A stretch of 64,000 nt of DNA, from assembly GCF_008271465.1 (NCBI RefSeq), contig NZ_VMDU01000015.1, forward strand, positions 1 through 64,000, in the 5' to 3' direction. The notes under the pieces are model-generated. The model saw nothing but the letters and a program-made list of their open reading frames with translations. It made no database searches and was not told where the DNA came from. Source of the stretch: Tabrizicola flagellatus (GTDB taxonomy: Bacteria; Pseudomonadota; Alphaproteobacteria; Rhodobacterales; Rhodobacteraceae). Shown here in pieces: positions 45,372-54,017 of the stretch (position 1 is the stretch's first letter; every line of letters begins with the position of its first letter). The position numbers and the translations under genes were made by a program.

Positions 45372-46023
45372 CCCTAAGGTGCCCGGGTTGGTACGCACTG
45401 AAATGGTCGCGTTCACTTGGCACCCAGGCCTCTCACTTGCGCAGAAACGACGCAACGTTGAAGCTCTTCATGCGGCGGCACTTCTTCAGTTGAAGCTTTC
45501 TAGACCACCGTTGGAGGTATCAACGAAATCAAAGGATGAGCTTGGCGTCTCCCTTAGTGCATTCAATCTGCTGTTGCCGGATAGTGCCGGTCGAGAAATG
45601 CCTGTGGAATGCTGGTTTCAGTCAGCCAAAAAGTTTCAATCTGGTGGGCCATTTGCCGATCTGCGATACGAGAAACCAAGCGCAGCAAAAGCAGATCCAC
45701 GACTTAAGTCCAGTGGGCAGCTCCTTTGCTTTGTCTTGGATGGTGAAGTTTGGCCTCTTGCACCACCTCCGTCATTCTATGATTGGTTGTACCTAAGAGC
45801 GCTCAATCGGAATCAGTCTACGCTAGCTAGGATTGCGGAGTACCCAGCGTTCACGGACATTGAGTTCAATCCAGCAGTTTCGGTAAACTGTCAGGCACAC
45901 AGCGTGGCACTGGCAGTTGCCTTGGGCGATCAAATCAATGATCTGGAATCGCCGCGTGCATTTCAGCAGCGTTTCAGCGATAGGGTTTCTTTTACGCACC
46001 CAGTACAGCTTCCTCTTCTATGA
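45343..46023 (+). CDS. NADAR-family antitoxin of DarT1
   Basis: 226 aa from GTG 45343, which follows GAGAGG and overlaps the darT1 stop by 29 nt; an ATG at 45283 is possible. The sequence fits the DarT1-associated NADAR family from memory: RPVFIP start, LEVSTKSKDELGVSLSAFNL, VECWFQSAKKFQSGGPFADL, DPRLKSSG, FYDWLYLRAL, and SVNCQAHSVALAVALG. NADAR enzymes remove ADP-ribose from guanosine in DNA, neutralising DarT1. Toxin-then-antitoxin order with overlap gives coupled translation. Composition is low-GC like the toxin. Confidence 0.82.
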   Translation: MAVRPVFIPDPKVPGLVRTEMVAFTWHPGLSLAQKRRNVEALHAAALLQLKLSRPPLEVSTKSKDELGVSLSAFNLLLPDSAGREMPVECWFQSAKKFQSGGPFADLRYEKPSAAKADPRLKSSGQLLCFVLDGEVWPLAPPPSFYDWLYLRALNRNQSTLARIAEYPAFTDIEFNPAVSVNCQAHSVALAVALGDQINDLESPRAFQQRFSDRVSFTHPVQLPLL

Positions 46024-46116
46024 TATCTAATCTCATTGTCCGTTCCTCATTCAATGGTACTTTGAAACGTGGGAGCTCGAGGCGGGTGCACGAGCACCGT
46101 AGACCATTAACCACCA

Positions 46117-46192
46117 CCTTAACAAACCCTTACCGTCCACACCCATTCCTCCGCAAAATCAACTACTTAACCCCATCCGTCCACCGTGGACA
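46117..46192 (-). repeat. Dispersed intergenic element, copy 3
   Basis: On the minus strand: TGTCCACGGTGGA at the 46192 end, then about 38 nt later TGTGGACGGTAAGGG and TTAAGG at the 46117 end. The order and outer blocks match copies at 24529 and 48010, though the middle CAAACC block is not evident. It lies between the NADAR gene and the leuA leader. Confidence 0.5.
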
Positions 46193-46257
46193 CCCCACCG
46201 GACTCCCTTGCGGCCCCCGCCCCCAAGAAACCCCCTTCCCTTCCCCGATTTCCCCCG

Positions 46258-46263
46258 TATAGT
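46258..46263 (+). promoter_or_regulatory. Possible -10 element for the leuA leader
   Basis: TATAGT at 46258-46263 would place transcription start at or within a few bases of the leader-peptide ATG (46272), making the leader mRNA essentially leaderless. No clear -35 is visible, so this is weak. Confidence 0.35.
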
Positions 46264-46271
46264 CGCCCCCC

Positions 46272-46358
46272 ATGACCAGGGGCCGACATATCCACTCCCT
46301 CGGGGCCGTCTCGCGGCCTCTCCTGCCCCGTGGTCTCCTCCTTCTTAGCCGCCTCTGA
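46272..46358 (+). CDS. leuL: leuA leader peptide (attenuation)
   Basis: 28 codons from ATG 46272 to TGA 46358. Nine Leu codons, including four in a row (CTC CTC CTT CTT) five codons before the end, then Ser-Arg-Leu-stop. A short Leu-rich ORF immediately before 2-isopropylmalate synthase, with an overlapping inverted repeat, is the hallmark of ribosome-mediated attenuation by charged tRNA-Leu. No clear ribosome site precedes it. Confidence 0.8.
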   Translation: MTRGRHIHSLGAVSRPLLPRGLLLLSRL

Positions 46359-46393
46359 GCGTGCCCCCGGGCGCGACCGCTCAGAGGTGACCA
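46331..46393 (+). promoter_or_regulatory. Leucine attenuator: alternative RNA hairpins before leuA
   Basis: CCTCTGAGCG (46352-46361) pairs perfectly with CGCTCAGAGG (46378-46387) across a 16-nt loop. The Leu-codon stretch at 46331-46340 can instead pair, 9 of 10, with 46384-46393, which would block the first hairpin. Ribosome stalling at the Leu codons would select between them. No T-run follows the first hairpin, so the exact terminating form is uncertain. Confidence 0.65.
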
Positions 46394-46430
46394 GCGCCCC
46401 CCCCAGCACAGCAGCTAAGAGGACCCCCAA

Positions 46431-47993
46431 ATGACCCAGGATAAAGTCGTCATCTTCGACACCACCCTCCGCGACGGCGAGCAGAGCCCCGGCGCGACCA
46501 TGACCCATGAAGAGAAGCTGGAGATCGCCTCCCTCCTTGACGAGATGGGCGTCGACATCATCGAGGCCGGCTTCCCCATCGCCTCCGAAGGCGACTTCGC
46601 CGCCGTGACCGAGATCGCGAAGCGGGCGAAGAACAGCACCATCTGCGGCCTCGCCCGCGCGAACTTCAAGGACATCGACCGCTGCTGGGAGGCCGTCAAA
46701 CACGCCCGCAGCCCGAGGATCCACACCTTCATCGGCACCTCCCCCCTGCACCGCGCTATCCCGAACCTCGACATGGACCAGATGGCCGACCGGATCCACG
46801 AAACGGTGACCCACGCCCGCAACCTCTGCGACAACGTCCAGTGGTCCCCGATGGACGCGACAAGGACCGAGCCCGACTACCTTTGCCGCGTCGTCGAAAT
46901 CGCGATCAAGGCCGGGGCGACGACGATCAACATCCCCGACACCGTCGGCTACACCTACCCGATGGAGTCGGCGAAGATCATCCGGATGCTGCTGGAACGG
47001 GTGCCGGGCGCCGACACGATCATCTTCGCCACCCACTGCCACAACGACCTCGGCATGGCCACCGCCAACGCCCTGGCCGCCGTGGAGGCCGGGGCACGGC
47101 AGATCGAATGCACGATCAACGGTCTGGGTGAGCGGGCCGGAAACACGGCGCTGGAAGAGGTCGTGATGGCGATGCGGGTCAGGAACGACATCCTGCCGTT
47201 CCAGACGGGGATCGACACCACGAAGATCATGAACCTGTCGCGCCGGGTCAGCCAGGTTTCGGGCTTCCCGGTCCAGTTCAACAAGGCCATCGTCGGCAAG
47301 AACGCCTTCCTGCACGAATCCGGTATCCACCAGGACGGCGTCCTGAAGAACGTCCAGACCTTCGAGATCATGCGGCCCGAGGATATCGGGCTGACCCAGA
47401 AGAACATCGCGATGGGCAAGCACTCGGGCCGGGCGGCGCTGCGCGCCAAGTTGAAGGAGCTGGGCTTCGAGCTGGCCGACAACCAGTTGAACGATGTCTT
47501 CGTCCGCTTCAAGGCGCTGGCCGACCGCAAGAAGGAGGTCTACGACGACGACCTGATCGCGCTGGTCTCGGACGAGCAGACCAACGATGCCTACGAATAC
47601 CTGCAACTCAAGAAGCTGCGGGTGGTCTGCGGGACCGAGGGGCCGCAGGAGGCCGACATGATCCTCACGATCGACGGCAAGGACCACCACATCGACGCGA
47701 CCGGGGACGGGCCGGTGGACGCGGCCTTCAACTGTGTGAAGATGCTCTTCCCGCACAAGGCGCGGCTGCAGGTCTACCAGGTCCATGCGGTGACGGAAGG
47801 GACCGACGCGCAGGCGACCGTCAGCGTCCGGCTGGAGGAAGAGGGGCGGATCGTGACCGGGTCCTCGGCCGATACCGACACCATCGTCGCCTCGACCCGG
47901 GCCTATATCAACGCGCTGAACCGGCTGATCGTGCGGCGGCAGAAGACGGCCCCGGGAGAGGATGTGAAGACGGTCTCCTACCACGGCGAGTGA
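46431..47993 (+). CDS. leuA: 2-isopropylmalate synthase
   Basis: 520 aa. Condenses acetyl-CoA with 2-oxoisovalerate, first committed step of leucine synthesis. N-terminal HMGL-like TIM barrel: VIFDTTLRDGEQSPGATM, THCHNDLGMATANALAAVEAGARQIECTINGLGERAGN. A C-terminal LeuA dimer/allosteric domain (about 395-510) binds leucine. Start ATG 46431 after AAGAGGA. Regulated by the Leu leader upstream and probably by leucine feedback. A long hairpin follows the stop. Confidence 0.97.
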   Translation: MTQDKVVIFDTTLRDGEQSPGATMTHEEKLEIASLLDEMGVDIIEAGFPIASEGDFAAVTEIAKRAKNSTICGLARANFKDIDRCWEAVKHARSPRIHTFIGTSPLHRAIPNLDMDQMADRIHETVTHARNLCDNVQWSPMDATRTEPDYLCRVVEIAIKAGATTINIPDTVGYTYPMESAKIIRMLLERVPGADTIIFATHCHNDLGMATANALAAVEAGARQIECTINGLGERAGNTALEEVVMAMRVRNDILPFQTGIDTTKIMNLSRRVSQVSGFPVQFNKAIVGKNAFLHESGIHQDGVLKNVQTFEIMRPEDIGLTQKNIAMGKHSGRAALRAKLKELGFELADNQLNDVFVRFKALADRKKEVYDDDLIALVSDEQTNDAYEYLQLKKLRVVCGTEGPQEADMILTIDGKDHHIDATGDGPVDAAFNCVKMLFPHKARLQVYQVHAVTEGTDAQATVSVRLEEEGRIVTGSSADTDTIVASTRAYINALNRLIVRRQKTAPGEDVKTVSYHGE

Positions 47994-48002
47994 GAAAACG
48001 CC

Positions 48003-48031
48003 CGAAGTGTCCACGGTGGACATTTCGGGCA
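48003..48031 (+). terminator. Long hairpin after leuA
   Basis: CCCGAAGTGTCCAC / GTGGACATTTCGGG, 14-bp arms (one G-U) starting 10 nt past the leuA stop. No U-run follows. Its top half coincides with the start of the dispersed element copy 2, so the two signals overlap. Confidence 0.6.
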
Positions 48032-48083
48032 AACCATTGCTAGATAACAGTTATCCCGTGGACGTTAACCTTCTGGAAAGGTC
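48010..48083 (+). repeat. Dispersed intergenic element, copy 2
   Basis: TGTCCACGGTGGA, CAAACC at offset 22, CCGTGGACGTTA at offset 48, and TCTGGAAAGG at the end. The same blocks and spacing occur in copy 1 (offsets 21 and 47). A further GTCCACGG lies at 48087. Sits between leuA and a convergent membrane-protein gene, in opposite orientation to copy 3 on the other side of leuA. Confidence 0.65.
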
Positions 48084-48122
48084 TGTCCACGGCCCCAGTC
48101 CCGCCCGATATCTCGATCACTG

Positions 48123-49145
48123 CTAAAGGGTGCTGAATCCGATGCGCACCCACAACAGGGTCTTGCGATCCGCCGCCCAGGTGGCATCGACGCTCATACC
48201 GTAGGGCACCGCCAGCACATAACGCACAAGGCCGGAGGTAGGATAGCGCGGCCCGCTGGCGCGGATCGACCATCTGGCGGTTACCCTCAGGCTGCCGTCG
48301 CGCTCGACAAATGGGAGCTCGGGGTTGAAGCCACTGTCCGACACGCCAAACCCCTGCGCCTTTGCGAAGGCGGTGAAACTGTCCATCGACCCGAGCGCCG
48401 CCAAAAGACGGAACAGGCAGACATTTGCCTCTTCGTCCCGCTCGATCCGGTCCCAATCCAGCTGGAAAAGGTCGTTGGGATCCGCGGCGTCCGCCGCCTC
48501 TTTCAAACAGGACTGCGCATCCGGAAACCGGCGCAGGGCGGCAAGGGTGTAGGGCGTGAATGCCCGACCTTCCGGAACATTGTAGGGCGGGGTTCCAAGC
48601 TCGGGTGGGTTCAGCATCGCAACGACAAGGTTCGCGCCGGTTCGGACCCCGGCAACCGCCCACCAGCCAAGCAGAACAAGGGCGATGGGCACGACCCAGC
48701 GACGCCAGCCCTTGAGTCCTGCAAGACGGCGGACGGACAATCCCGGGCGGCCGGCCCAGCGTTCAAGCCCGTGCCAGATGAGCAGTCCAATGGTGACACC
48801 CGGCCAGAAGCCGTGACGCAGGATGTGCATCCCGCTGACCCAGATGAAGCCGACCAGCAGACTTGCCGCAAGCACCGGGTAACCCCACCAGACCCGGCCT
48901 TGTCCCTCGGCGAGTGGTTTGGTCACCCGGTCCAGGCCCAACCAGATTCCGAGAAGGCACAGCACGGGCAGGGAGAGATAGATGACTGGCCCGAGAAGGA
49001 AACCGATCATGAACAGGAGGGGTGCGAAAAGCCGGGTCGGATGCTCGACAGTCTCTGCCATCGCCGCGTGCCCAAGGGCGAGCAGTGGCAGCACAAGGAT
49101 CAGACGGGTCATGAGGGTCAAGGCGCTGCCAACATATGAACGCAT
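48123..49145 (-). CDS. Hypothetical multi-pass membrane protein
   Basis: 340 aa from ATG 49145; an ATG at 49112 or a TTG at 49178 is also possible. About six hydrophobic segments in the first 190 residues (including LFAPLLFMIGFLLGPVIYLSL and WVVPIALVLLGWWAVAGV). A soluble C-terminal domain of about 145 residues includes CLKEAADAADPNDLFQLDWDR and ends LLWVRIGFSTL. No known domain recognised. Stands alone, convergent with leuA. Confidence 0.7.
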   Translation of the reverse strand: MRSYVGSALTLMTRLILVLPLLALGHAAMAETVEHPTRLFAPLLFMIGFLLGPVIYLSLPVLCLLGIWLGLDRVTKPLAEGQGRVWWGYPVLAASLLVGFIWVSGMHILRHGFWPGVTIGLLIWHGLERWAGRPGLSVRRLAGLKGWRRWVVPIALVLLGWWAVAGVRTGANLVVAMLNPPELGTPPYNVPEGRAFTPYTLAALRRFPDAQSCLKEAADAADPNDLFQLDWDRIERDEEANVCLFRLLAALGSMDSFTAFAKAQGFGVSDSGFNPELPFVERDGSLRVTARWSIRASGPRYPTSGLVRYVLAVPYGMSVDATWAADRKTLLWVRIGFSTL

Positions 49146-49206
49146 CCTGAACGCTATCGCGCCGGGACGGGGTGCCAAGTGCGGGAAGCCGGACCTTTTG
49201 GATCAC

Positions 49207-50103
49207 TCACACCGGGCCCCAGTCCCGCACCCAGTCCACGAAGGCCCTGAGCGGCGGCGGAGGGCTGCGGCGGCTGGGATAGTAGAGGTAGCAGCCGGGA
49301 AAGGGCGGGGTCCAATCGGCCAGCACCTGCACCAGCGCGCCGGAGGCGAGGGGCGCGCGCACCTCTTCCTCGAAGAAATAGCCGATCCCCACCCCCGCCA
49401 GAACCGCCGCGACGCGCAGGTCGGTGTCGCGGGTCAGAAGCGGGCCGTCCACACCGATCCGCAGCTCCTCGCCGTCCTTCTCGAACTCCCAGCGGTAGGG
49501 CGTGCCGGTCGAGGGCACCAGCGTCACGAGGCAGGCGTGACCGGCCAGGTCGCGCGGGTGCTGCGGCGCGGGATGGCGGGACAGGTAGTCCGGCGCGGCA
49601 ACGCAGACCATGCGCAGCGGCCCGCCGAAGGGCACGGCGATCATGTCGCCCTCCAGCCGCTCGGCCAGGCGGATGCCGGCGTCGAAGCCCTGGGCCACGA
49701 TATCGATCAGCGCATCGTTCGAGGCCACCTCCAGCCGAACCCGGGGATGGCGCGCCAGGAACCCCGGCACGATCCGCGCCAGAAGCGGGATCGCCACCCG
49801 CACCACATCCAGCCGCAGGGGGCCCGCGACCTCTCCCGCCGCGGCGAAGGCGGCGTCGAGGACGCCGTCGAGATCGTCGAGCACCGGCAATAGCCGCTCG
49901 GCCAGCGCCTGCCCGGCATGGCTGGGCGCGACGCTGCGCGTGGTGCGGTTCAAGAGCCGCTGGCCAAGCCGGTCCTCGAGCGCGCGGATGGTCTGCGACA
50001 GGGCCGAGGGCGTCACCCCCAGCTGCGCCGCCGCCCGGGTAAAGCTGCCCTGCCGCACCACGGCGGCGAAGGCGCGCAGTTCGGCATAGTCGCTGCCGCG
50101 CAT
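49207..50103 (-). CDS. LysR-family transcriptional regulator
   Basis: 298 aa. Winged HTH at 1-62 (ELRAFAAVVRQGSFTRAAAQLGVTPSALSQTIRALEDRLGQRLLNRTTRSV) and a periplasmic-binding-fold effector domain from about 90. Divergent from the DUF1127 gene. A 5-5-5 inverted repeat in the shared 92-nt promoter is a plausible operator. The regulated pathway is unknown; the SDR gene beyond is a candidate target. Confidence 0.93.
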   Translation of the reverse strand: MRGSDYAELRAFAAVVRQGSFTRAAAQLGVTPSALSQTIRALEDRLGQRLLNRTTRSVAPSHAGQALAERLLPVLDDLDGVLDAAFAAAGEVAGPLRLDVVRVAIPLLARIVPGFLARHPRVRLEVASNDALIDIVAQGFDAGIRLAERLEGDMIAVPFGGPLRMVCVAAPDYLSRHPAPQHPRDLAGHACLVTLVPSTGTPYRWEFEKDGEELRIGVDGPLLTRDTDLRVAAVLAGVGIGYFFEEEVRAPLASGALVQVLADWTPPFPGCYLYYPSRRSPPPPLRAFVDWVRDWGPV

Positions 50104-50132
50104 TGATTAGCCCCGCTTTAAAGCCCATTCAT

Positions 50133-50147
50133 ATAATGTCCGATTAT
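50133..50147. promoter_or_regulatory. Inverted repeat in the lysR/DUF1127 divergent promoter
   Basis: ATAAT-GTCCG-ATTAT, fitting the short dyad usually found in LysR targets, and overlapping a TATAAT (50132-50137) that could serve the rightward gene. Inferred operator. Confidence 0.45.
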
Positions 50148-50195
50148 CGCGGCAATCCCGGCATGGCACAAGCGCGCATCCCGACAGAGGAGACC

Positions 50196-50393
50196 ATGAT
50201 GTTCAAGCGGATCAAGGCCTGGTGGGCGGCGGAAACTGCACTGGTGCAGTTGCAGGGGGTCAGCGACCGGATGCTGGCCGACATGGGGCTGGAGCGCGAG
50301 GACCTGCGCGCCCGGGTCCTGGGCGAGACGGCGCAGGTGACGGCGGCGGAGAGGCTTGGCTGCGGCCTGCCGGCAGCGGGTCGTGCGGTGTGA
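50196..50393 (+). CDS. DUF1127 (YjiS-like) small protein
   Basis: 65 aa. A basic, tryptophan-containing N-terminus (MMFKRIKAWWAAE) is followed by the DUF1127 core LQGVSDRMLADMGLEREDLRARV. Such small Arg-rich proteins act as RNA-binding or phosphate/sRNA-linked regulators in alphaproteobacteria. Start at 50196 after GAGGAG; upstream in-frame ATGs lack ribosome sites. Ends 1 nt before a strong terminator. Confidence 0.88.
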   Translation: MMFKRIKAWWAAETALVQLQGVSDRMLADMGLEREDLRARVLGETAQVTAAERLGCGLPAAGRAV

Positions 50394-50394
50394 G

Positions 50395-50423
50395 CGCAAG
50401 AATTTTCGACGAGAATTCTTGCG
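50395..50423. terminator. Bidirectional terminator between DUF1127 and SDR genes
   Basis: CGCAAGAATT / AATTCTTGCG, a perfect 10-bp stem with a TTCGACGAG loop, filling the whole gap between the two convergent stop codons. Shares the TTTTCG.CGA core with other terminators here. Confidence 0.8.
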
Positions 50424-51182
50424 TCAGGCGCCCTTCATTTCCTGAAGCGTGTTGCCGCCGTCCACCACCAGCATCGCGCCGGTGACATAGGACGCCTCTT
50501 CCGAGGCGAGGAACAGCGCGCAGGCGGCGACCTCGTCCGGGGTGCCGGGGCGGCCGGCGGGGGTGGCCCGGCCGGCGCGCAACTCGTCCTCGGAGGAACT
50601 TTCCGTGGCGATCCAGCCCGGCAGCACCGCGTTGCAGGTCACTCCGCGCGGCCCGTATTCCAGCGCGATCGACCGGGTCATGCCGGTGATCGCGGCCTTG
50701 GCCGTGGCATAGGCGGAGGAGCCGTCGATGGTGACGACCGGCCCGGTCACGGAGCTGATGTTCACGATCCGCCCGAACCCGCGCGCGGCCATGCCCGGCA
50801 GGGCGGCGCGGCAGCAGTGAAAGGTGGTGTTGATGTTCAGCGCCATGTGATGCGCCCAGGCGGCATCGGACCAGCCGGCAAGCCGGGCGCGGTCCACCTC
50901 CTTGCCGGTCTGCACCATGCCGGCGTTGTTCACCAGGATCTCGACCGGGCCGAGCGCCGCTTCCACCGCGCGGAAGAGGCTCGCCGCCTGAGCCGGATCG
51001 GTCAGGTCGGCGACGTGGGAGAAGGCGCCAAGTTCCCGCCCCCGGTCGTGGATGCGCGCCGATGTCGCGGTCACCGCGACCTTCGCCCCGGCCCCGGCCA
51101 GCGCCCGCGCGATGGCGAAACCGATTCCCCCGGGCGCCCCCGCCCCCGTCACCAGCGCCACGCGCCCCGCCACCTTGCCCAT
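50424..51182 (-). CDS. Short-chain dehydrogenase/reductase
   Basis: 252 aa, classical SDR. Cofactor loop GAGAPGGIGFAIARAL near the N-terminus, NNAG, catalytic Ser in NISSVTG and YATAK (Tyr-x-x-x-Lys) at about 155-160. Ends with DGGNTLQEMKGA, the FabG-like tail. Substrate undetermined. Convergent with the DUF1127 gene; its promoter lies in the mreB-side interval. Confidence 0.92.
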   Translation of the reverse strand: MGKVAGRVALVTGAGAPGGIGFAIARALAGAGAKVAVTATSARIHDRGRELGAFSHVADLTDPAQAASLFRAVEAALGPVEILVNNAGMVQTGKEVDRARLAGWSDAAWAHHMALNINTTFHCCRAALPGMAARGFGRIVNISSVTGPVVTIDGSSAYATAKAAITGMTRSIALEYGPRGVTCNAVLPGWIATESSSEDELRAGRATPAGRPGTPDEVAACALFLASEEASYVTGAMLVVDGGNTLQEMKGA

Positions 51183-51259
51183 CGCCTTGCCCCCTTCGCC
51201 GATGGCCGATCATGCCATCCTGTCGCAAAAGTGAAAGTGGGTGTCGAAGTGCGCCGTCA

Positions 51260-51277
51260 GATTTCCCGCAGGAAATC
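51260..51277. repeat. Inverted repeat in the SDR/mreB divergent region
   Basis: GATTTCC-CGCA-GGAAATC, 7-bp arms, in the 229-nt interval between the SDR start and mreB. Could be an operator for either side. Confidence 0.4.
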
Positions 51278-51370
51278 GCATTTCTGCAGGCGCGCGGAAG
51301 TGAGCGGATCGCGGCCACCGGGGCTTTCGCTTCCCCCCGGCCTGACTCTATAAGAGGCAGCCCCGCCGGA

Positions 51371-51385
51371 CCCCCGAGTCGGGGG
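51371..51385 (+). other. GC hairpin in the mreB leader
   Basis: CCCCCGA-G-TCGGGGG, perfect 7-bp arms, 26 nt before the mreB ATG and just 5' of its ribosome site. No T-run, so more likely a leader stabiliser than a terminator. Confidence 0.45.
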
Positions 51386-51390
51386 TGTAG

Positions 51391-52449
<1,059 letters not shown>

Positions 52450-52483
52450 GGCCGACTGGCCGATGGCGATGGAAGGCTGACCC

Positions 52484-53485
52484 TTGGCCAGGAACCGCAC
52501 CGCACCCGAGGACTACTCGCGCCCCCTGCGCCGGCTTCTGGTCTGGCTGGCGGTGCTGGTGCTGCTGGCGCTGTTCATCCTGTGGCGGATCGACAGTCCG
52601 CGCGTGGAACGCTTCCGCGCGGCGCTGATCGATGCGGTGGTGCCGAATTTCGACTGGGCGATGCGGCCGGTGACGGCGATCGCGGGGATGATCGACGATT
52701 TCCAGTCCTACACCCGGATCTACGAACAGAACCAGGAGCTGAAGCGCGAGCTTCAGCAGATGAAGGCCTGGAAGGAGGCCGCGCTGCAGCTGGAGCAGAA
52801 GAATGCCCGGCTTCTCGACCTGAACAAGGTGCGGCTCGACCCCAAGCTGACCCATGTCACCGGCGTGGTGATGGCCGACAGCGGCAGCCCGTTCCGGCAA
52901 TCGGTGCTGCTGAACGTGGGCGCGCGCGACGGGATCCGCGACGGCTGGGCAACGATGGACGGGATCGGGTTGGTTGGCCGGATCTCGGGCGTGGGCGAGC
53001 GCACCAGCCGCGTGATCCTGGTCACGGATTCGAACAGCCGGATCCCGGTGACGATCCAGCCCTCGGGGCAGAAGGCGCTGCTCAGCGGCGACAACTCGCC
53101 CCTGCCGCCGCTGGAATTCATCGAGGACAGCGACCAGGTCCGCCCCGGCGATCGGGTGGTGACCTCGGGCGATGGCGAGGTGTTCCCGGCGGGGCTGCTG
53201 GTCGGGCAGGTCGCGCTGGGCACCGACAAGCGGTTCCGGGTGGTGCTGGCGGCGGATTATCAGCGCCTGGAGTTCCTGCGCGTGCTGCGCAGCCATGAAT
53301 TGCAGCCGATCACCGACCCCGGCAGCCTGATCGCCCCGCCACAGGGCGCGCCGCTGCCCGATGCTTCGGCCCGCGCGGCCGAGGCGGCGGCCGGGGCGCC
53401 TCCGGCGGCCACCGAGGGCGGCAATGTCGAGGAAGCCGGTTCGGGCGCGGCCGAGGGACCGGCACCGGAGGCCGGCGATGGCTGA
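52484..53485 (+). CDS. mreC: Rod-shape-determining protein MreC
   Basis: 333 aa. One N-terminal membrane helix (LVWLAVLVLLALFILWRI), a coiled-coil (about 85-115, NQELKRELQQMKAWKEAALQ), then the periplasmic double beta-barrel (GVVMADSGSPFRQSVLLNVGARDGIRDGWATM). The C-terminal 60 residues are a low-complexity Ala/Gly/Pro/Glu tail. The start is TTG at 52484, with GGAAGG upstream. Overlaps mreD by 8 nt. Confidence 0.92.
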   Translation: MARNRTAPEDYSRPLRRLLVWLAVLVLLALFILWRIDSPRVERFRAALIDAVVPNFDWAMRPVTAIAGMIDDFQSYTRIYEQNQELKRELQQMKAWKEAALQLEQKNARLLDLNKVRLDPKLTHVTGVVMADSGSPFRQSVLLNVGARDGIRDGWATMDGIGLVGRISGVGERTSRVILVTDSNSRIPVTIQPSGQKALLSGDNSPLPPLEFIEDSDQVRPGDRVVTSGDGEVFPAGLLVGQVALGTDKRFRVVLAADYQRLEFLRVLRSHELQPITDPGSLIAPPQGAPLPDASARAAEAAAGAPPAATEGGNVEEAGSGAAEGPAPEAGDG

Positions 53486-54017
53486 GTTCTGGCGGCAGGA
53501 ACACTGGATCTTCCGCGGCCTGTTCCTGGCCATCGCGCTGGCGCTTCTGTTCGTGCGGCTCTTGCCGCTGGGCAGCGCCCCCGGCGCCATGCCGGGACCG
53601 GACCTTTTGATCTGCGTGACGCTGGCCTGGATCGTGCGCCGCCCCGATTTCCTGCCGATGCCGCTGATCCTCCTGGTCTTTCTGGCCGAGGACCTGATCC
53701 TGTTCCGCCCGCCGGGCCTCTGGGCCGCCATCGTGATCCTGGCGACCGAGTTCCTGCGCAGCCGCATCGCGCTGACCCGCGAGCTGAGCTTTCCGGTCGA
53801 ATGGCTCTTGGTCTCGGGGGTGATGCTGGGCATGATGCTGGCCTATCGGACGATCCTGGGTATCGCCTTCGTCCCGCAGGCCCCCTTCGGCTTTGCCGTG
53901 GTCCAGGTCCTGTGGTCGATCGCGGTCTATCCGGTGGTCGTGGGCCTGTCGCGCCTTGCGCTGGACCTGCGCAAGCCCGCGACCGGCGAAGTGGATGATT
54001 TCGGGAGACGGCTGTGA
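53478..54017 (+). CDS. mreD: Rod-shape-determining protein MreD
   Basis: 179 aa, about five membrane helices (IFRGLFLAIALALLFVRLLPL ... FAVVQVLWSIAVYPVVVGLSRLAL). Scaffolds the elongasome in the inner membrane. ATG 53478 lies inside the end of mreC; its stop overlaps the mrdA GTG. Sequence is weakly conserved as usual for MreD, so the call rests on topology and position. Confidence 0.9.
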   Translation: MAEFWRQEHWIFRGLFLAIALALLFVRLLPLGSAPGAMPGPDLLICVTLAWIVRRPDFLPMPLILLVFLAEDLILFRPPGLWAAIVILATEFLRSRIALTRELSFPVEWLLVSGVMLGMMLAYRTILGIAFVPQAPFGFAVVQVLWSIAVYPVVVGLSRLALDLRKPATGEVDDFGRRL

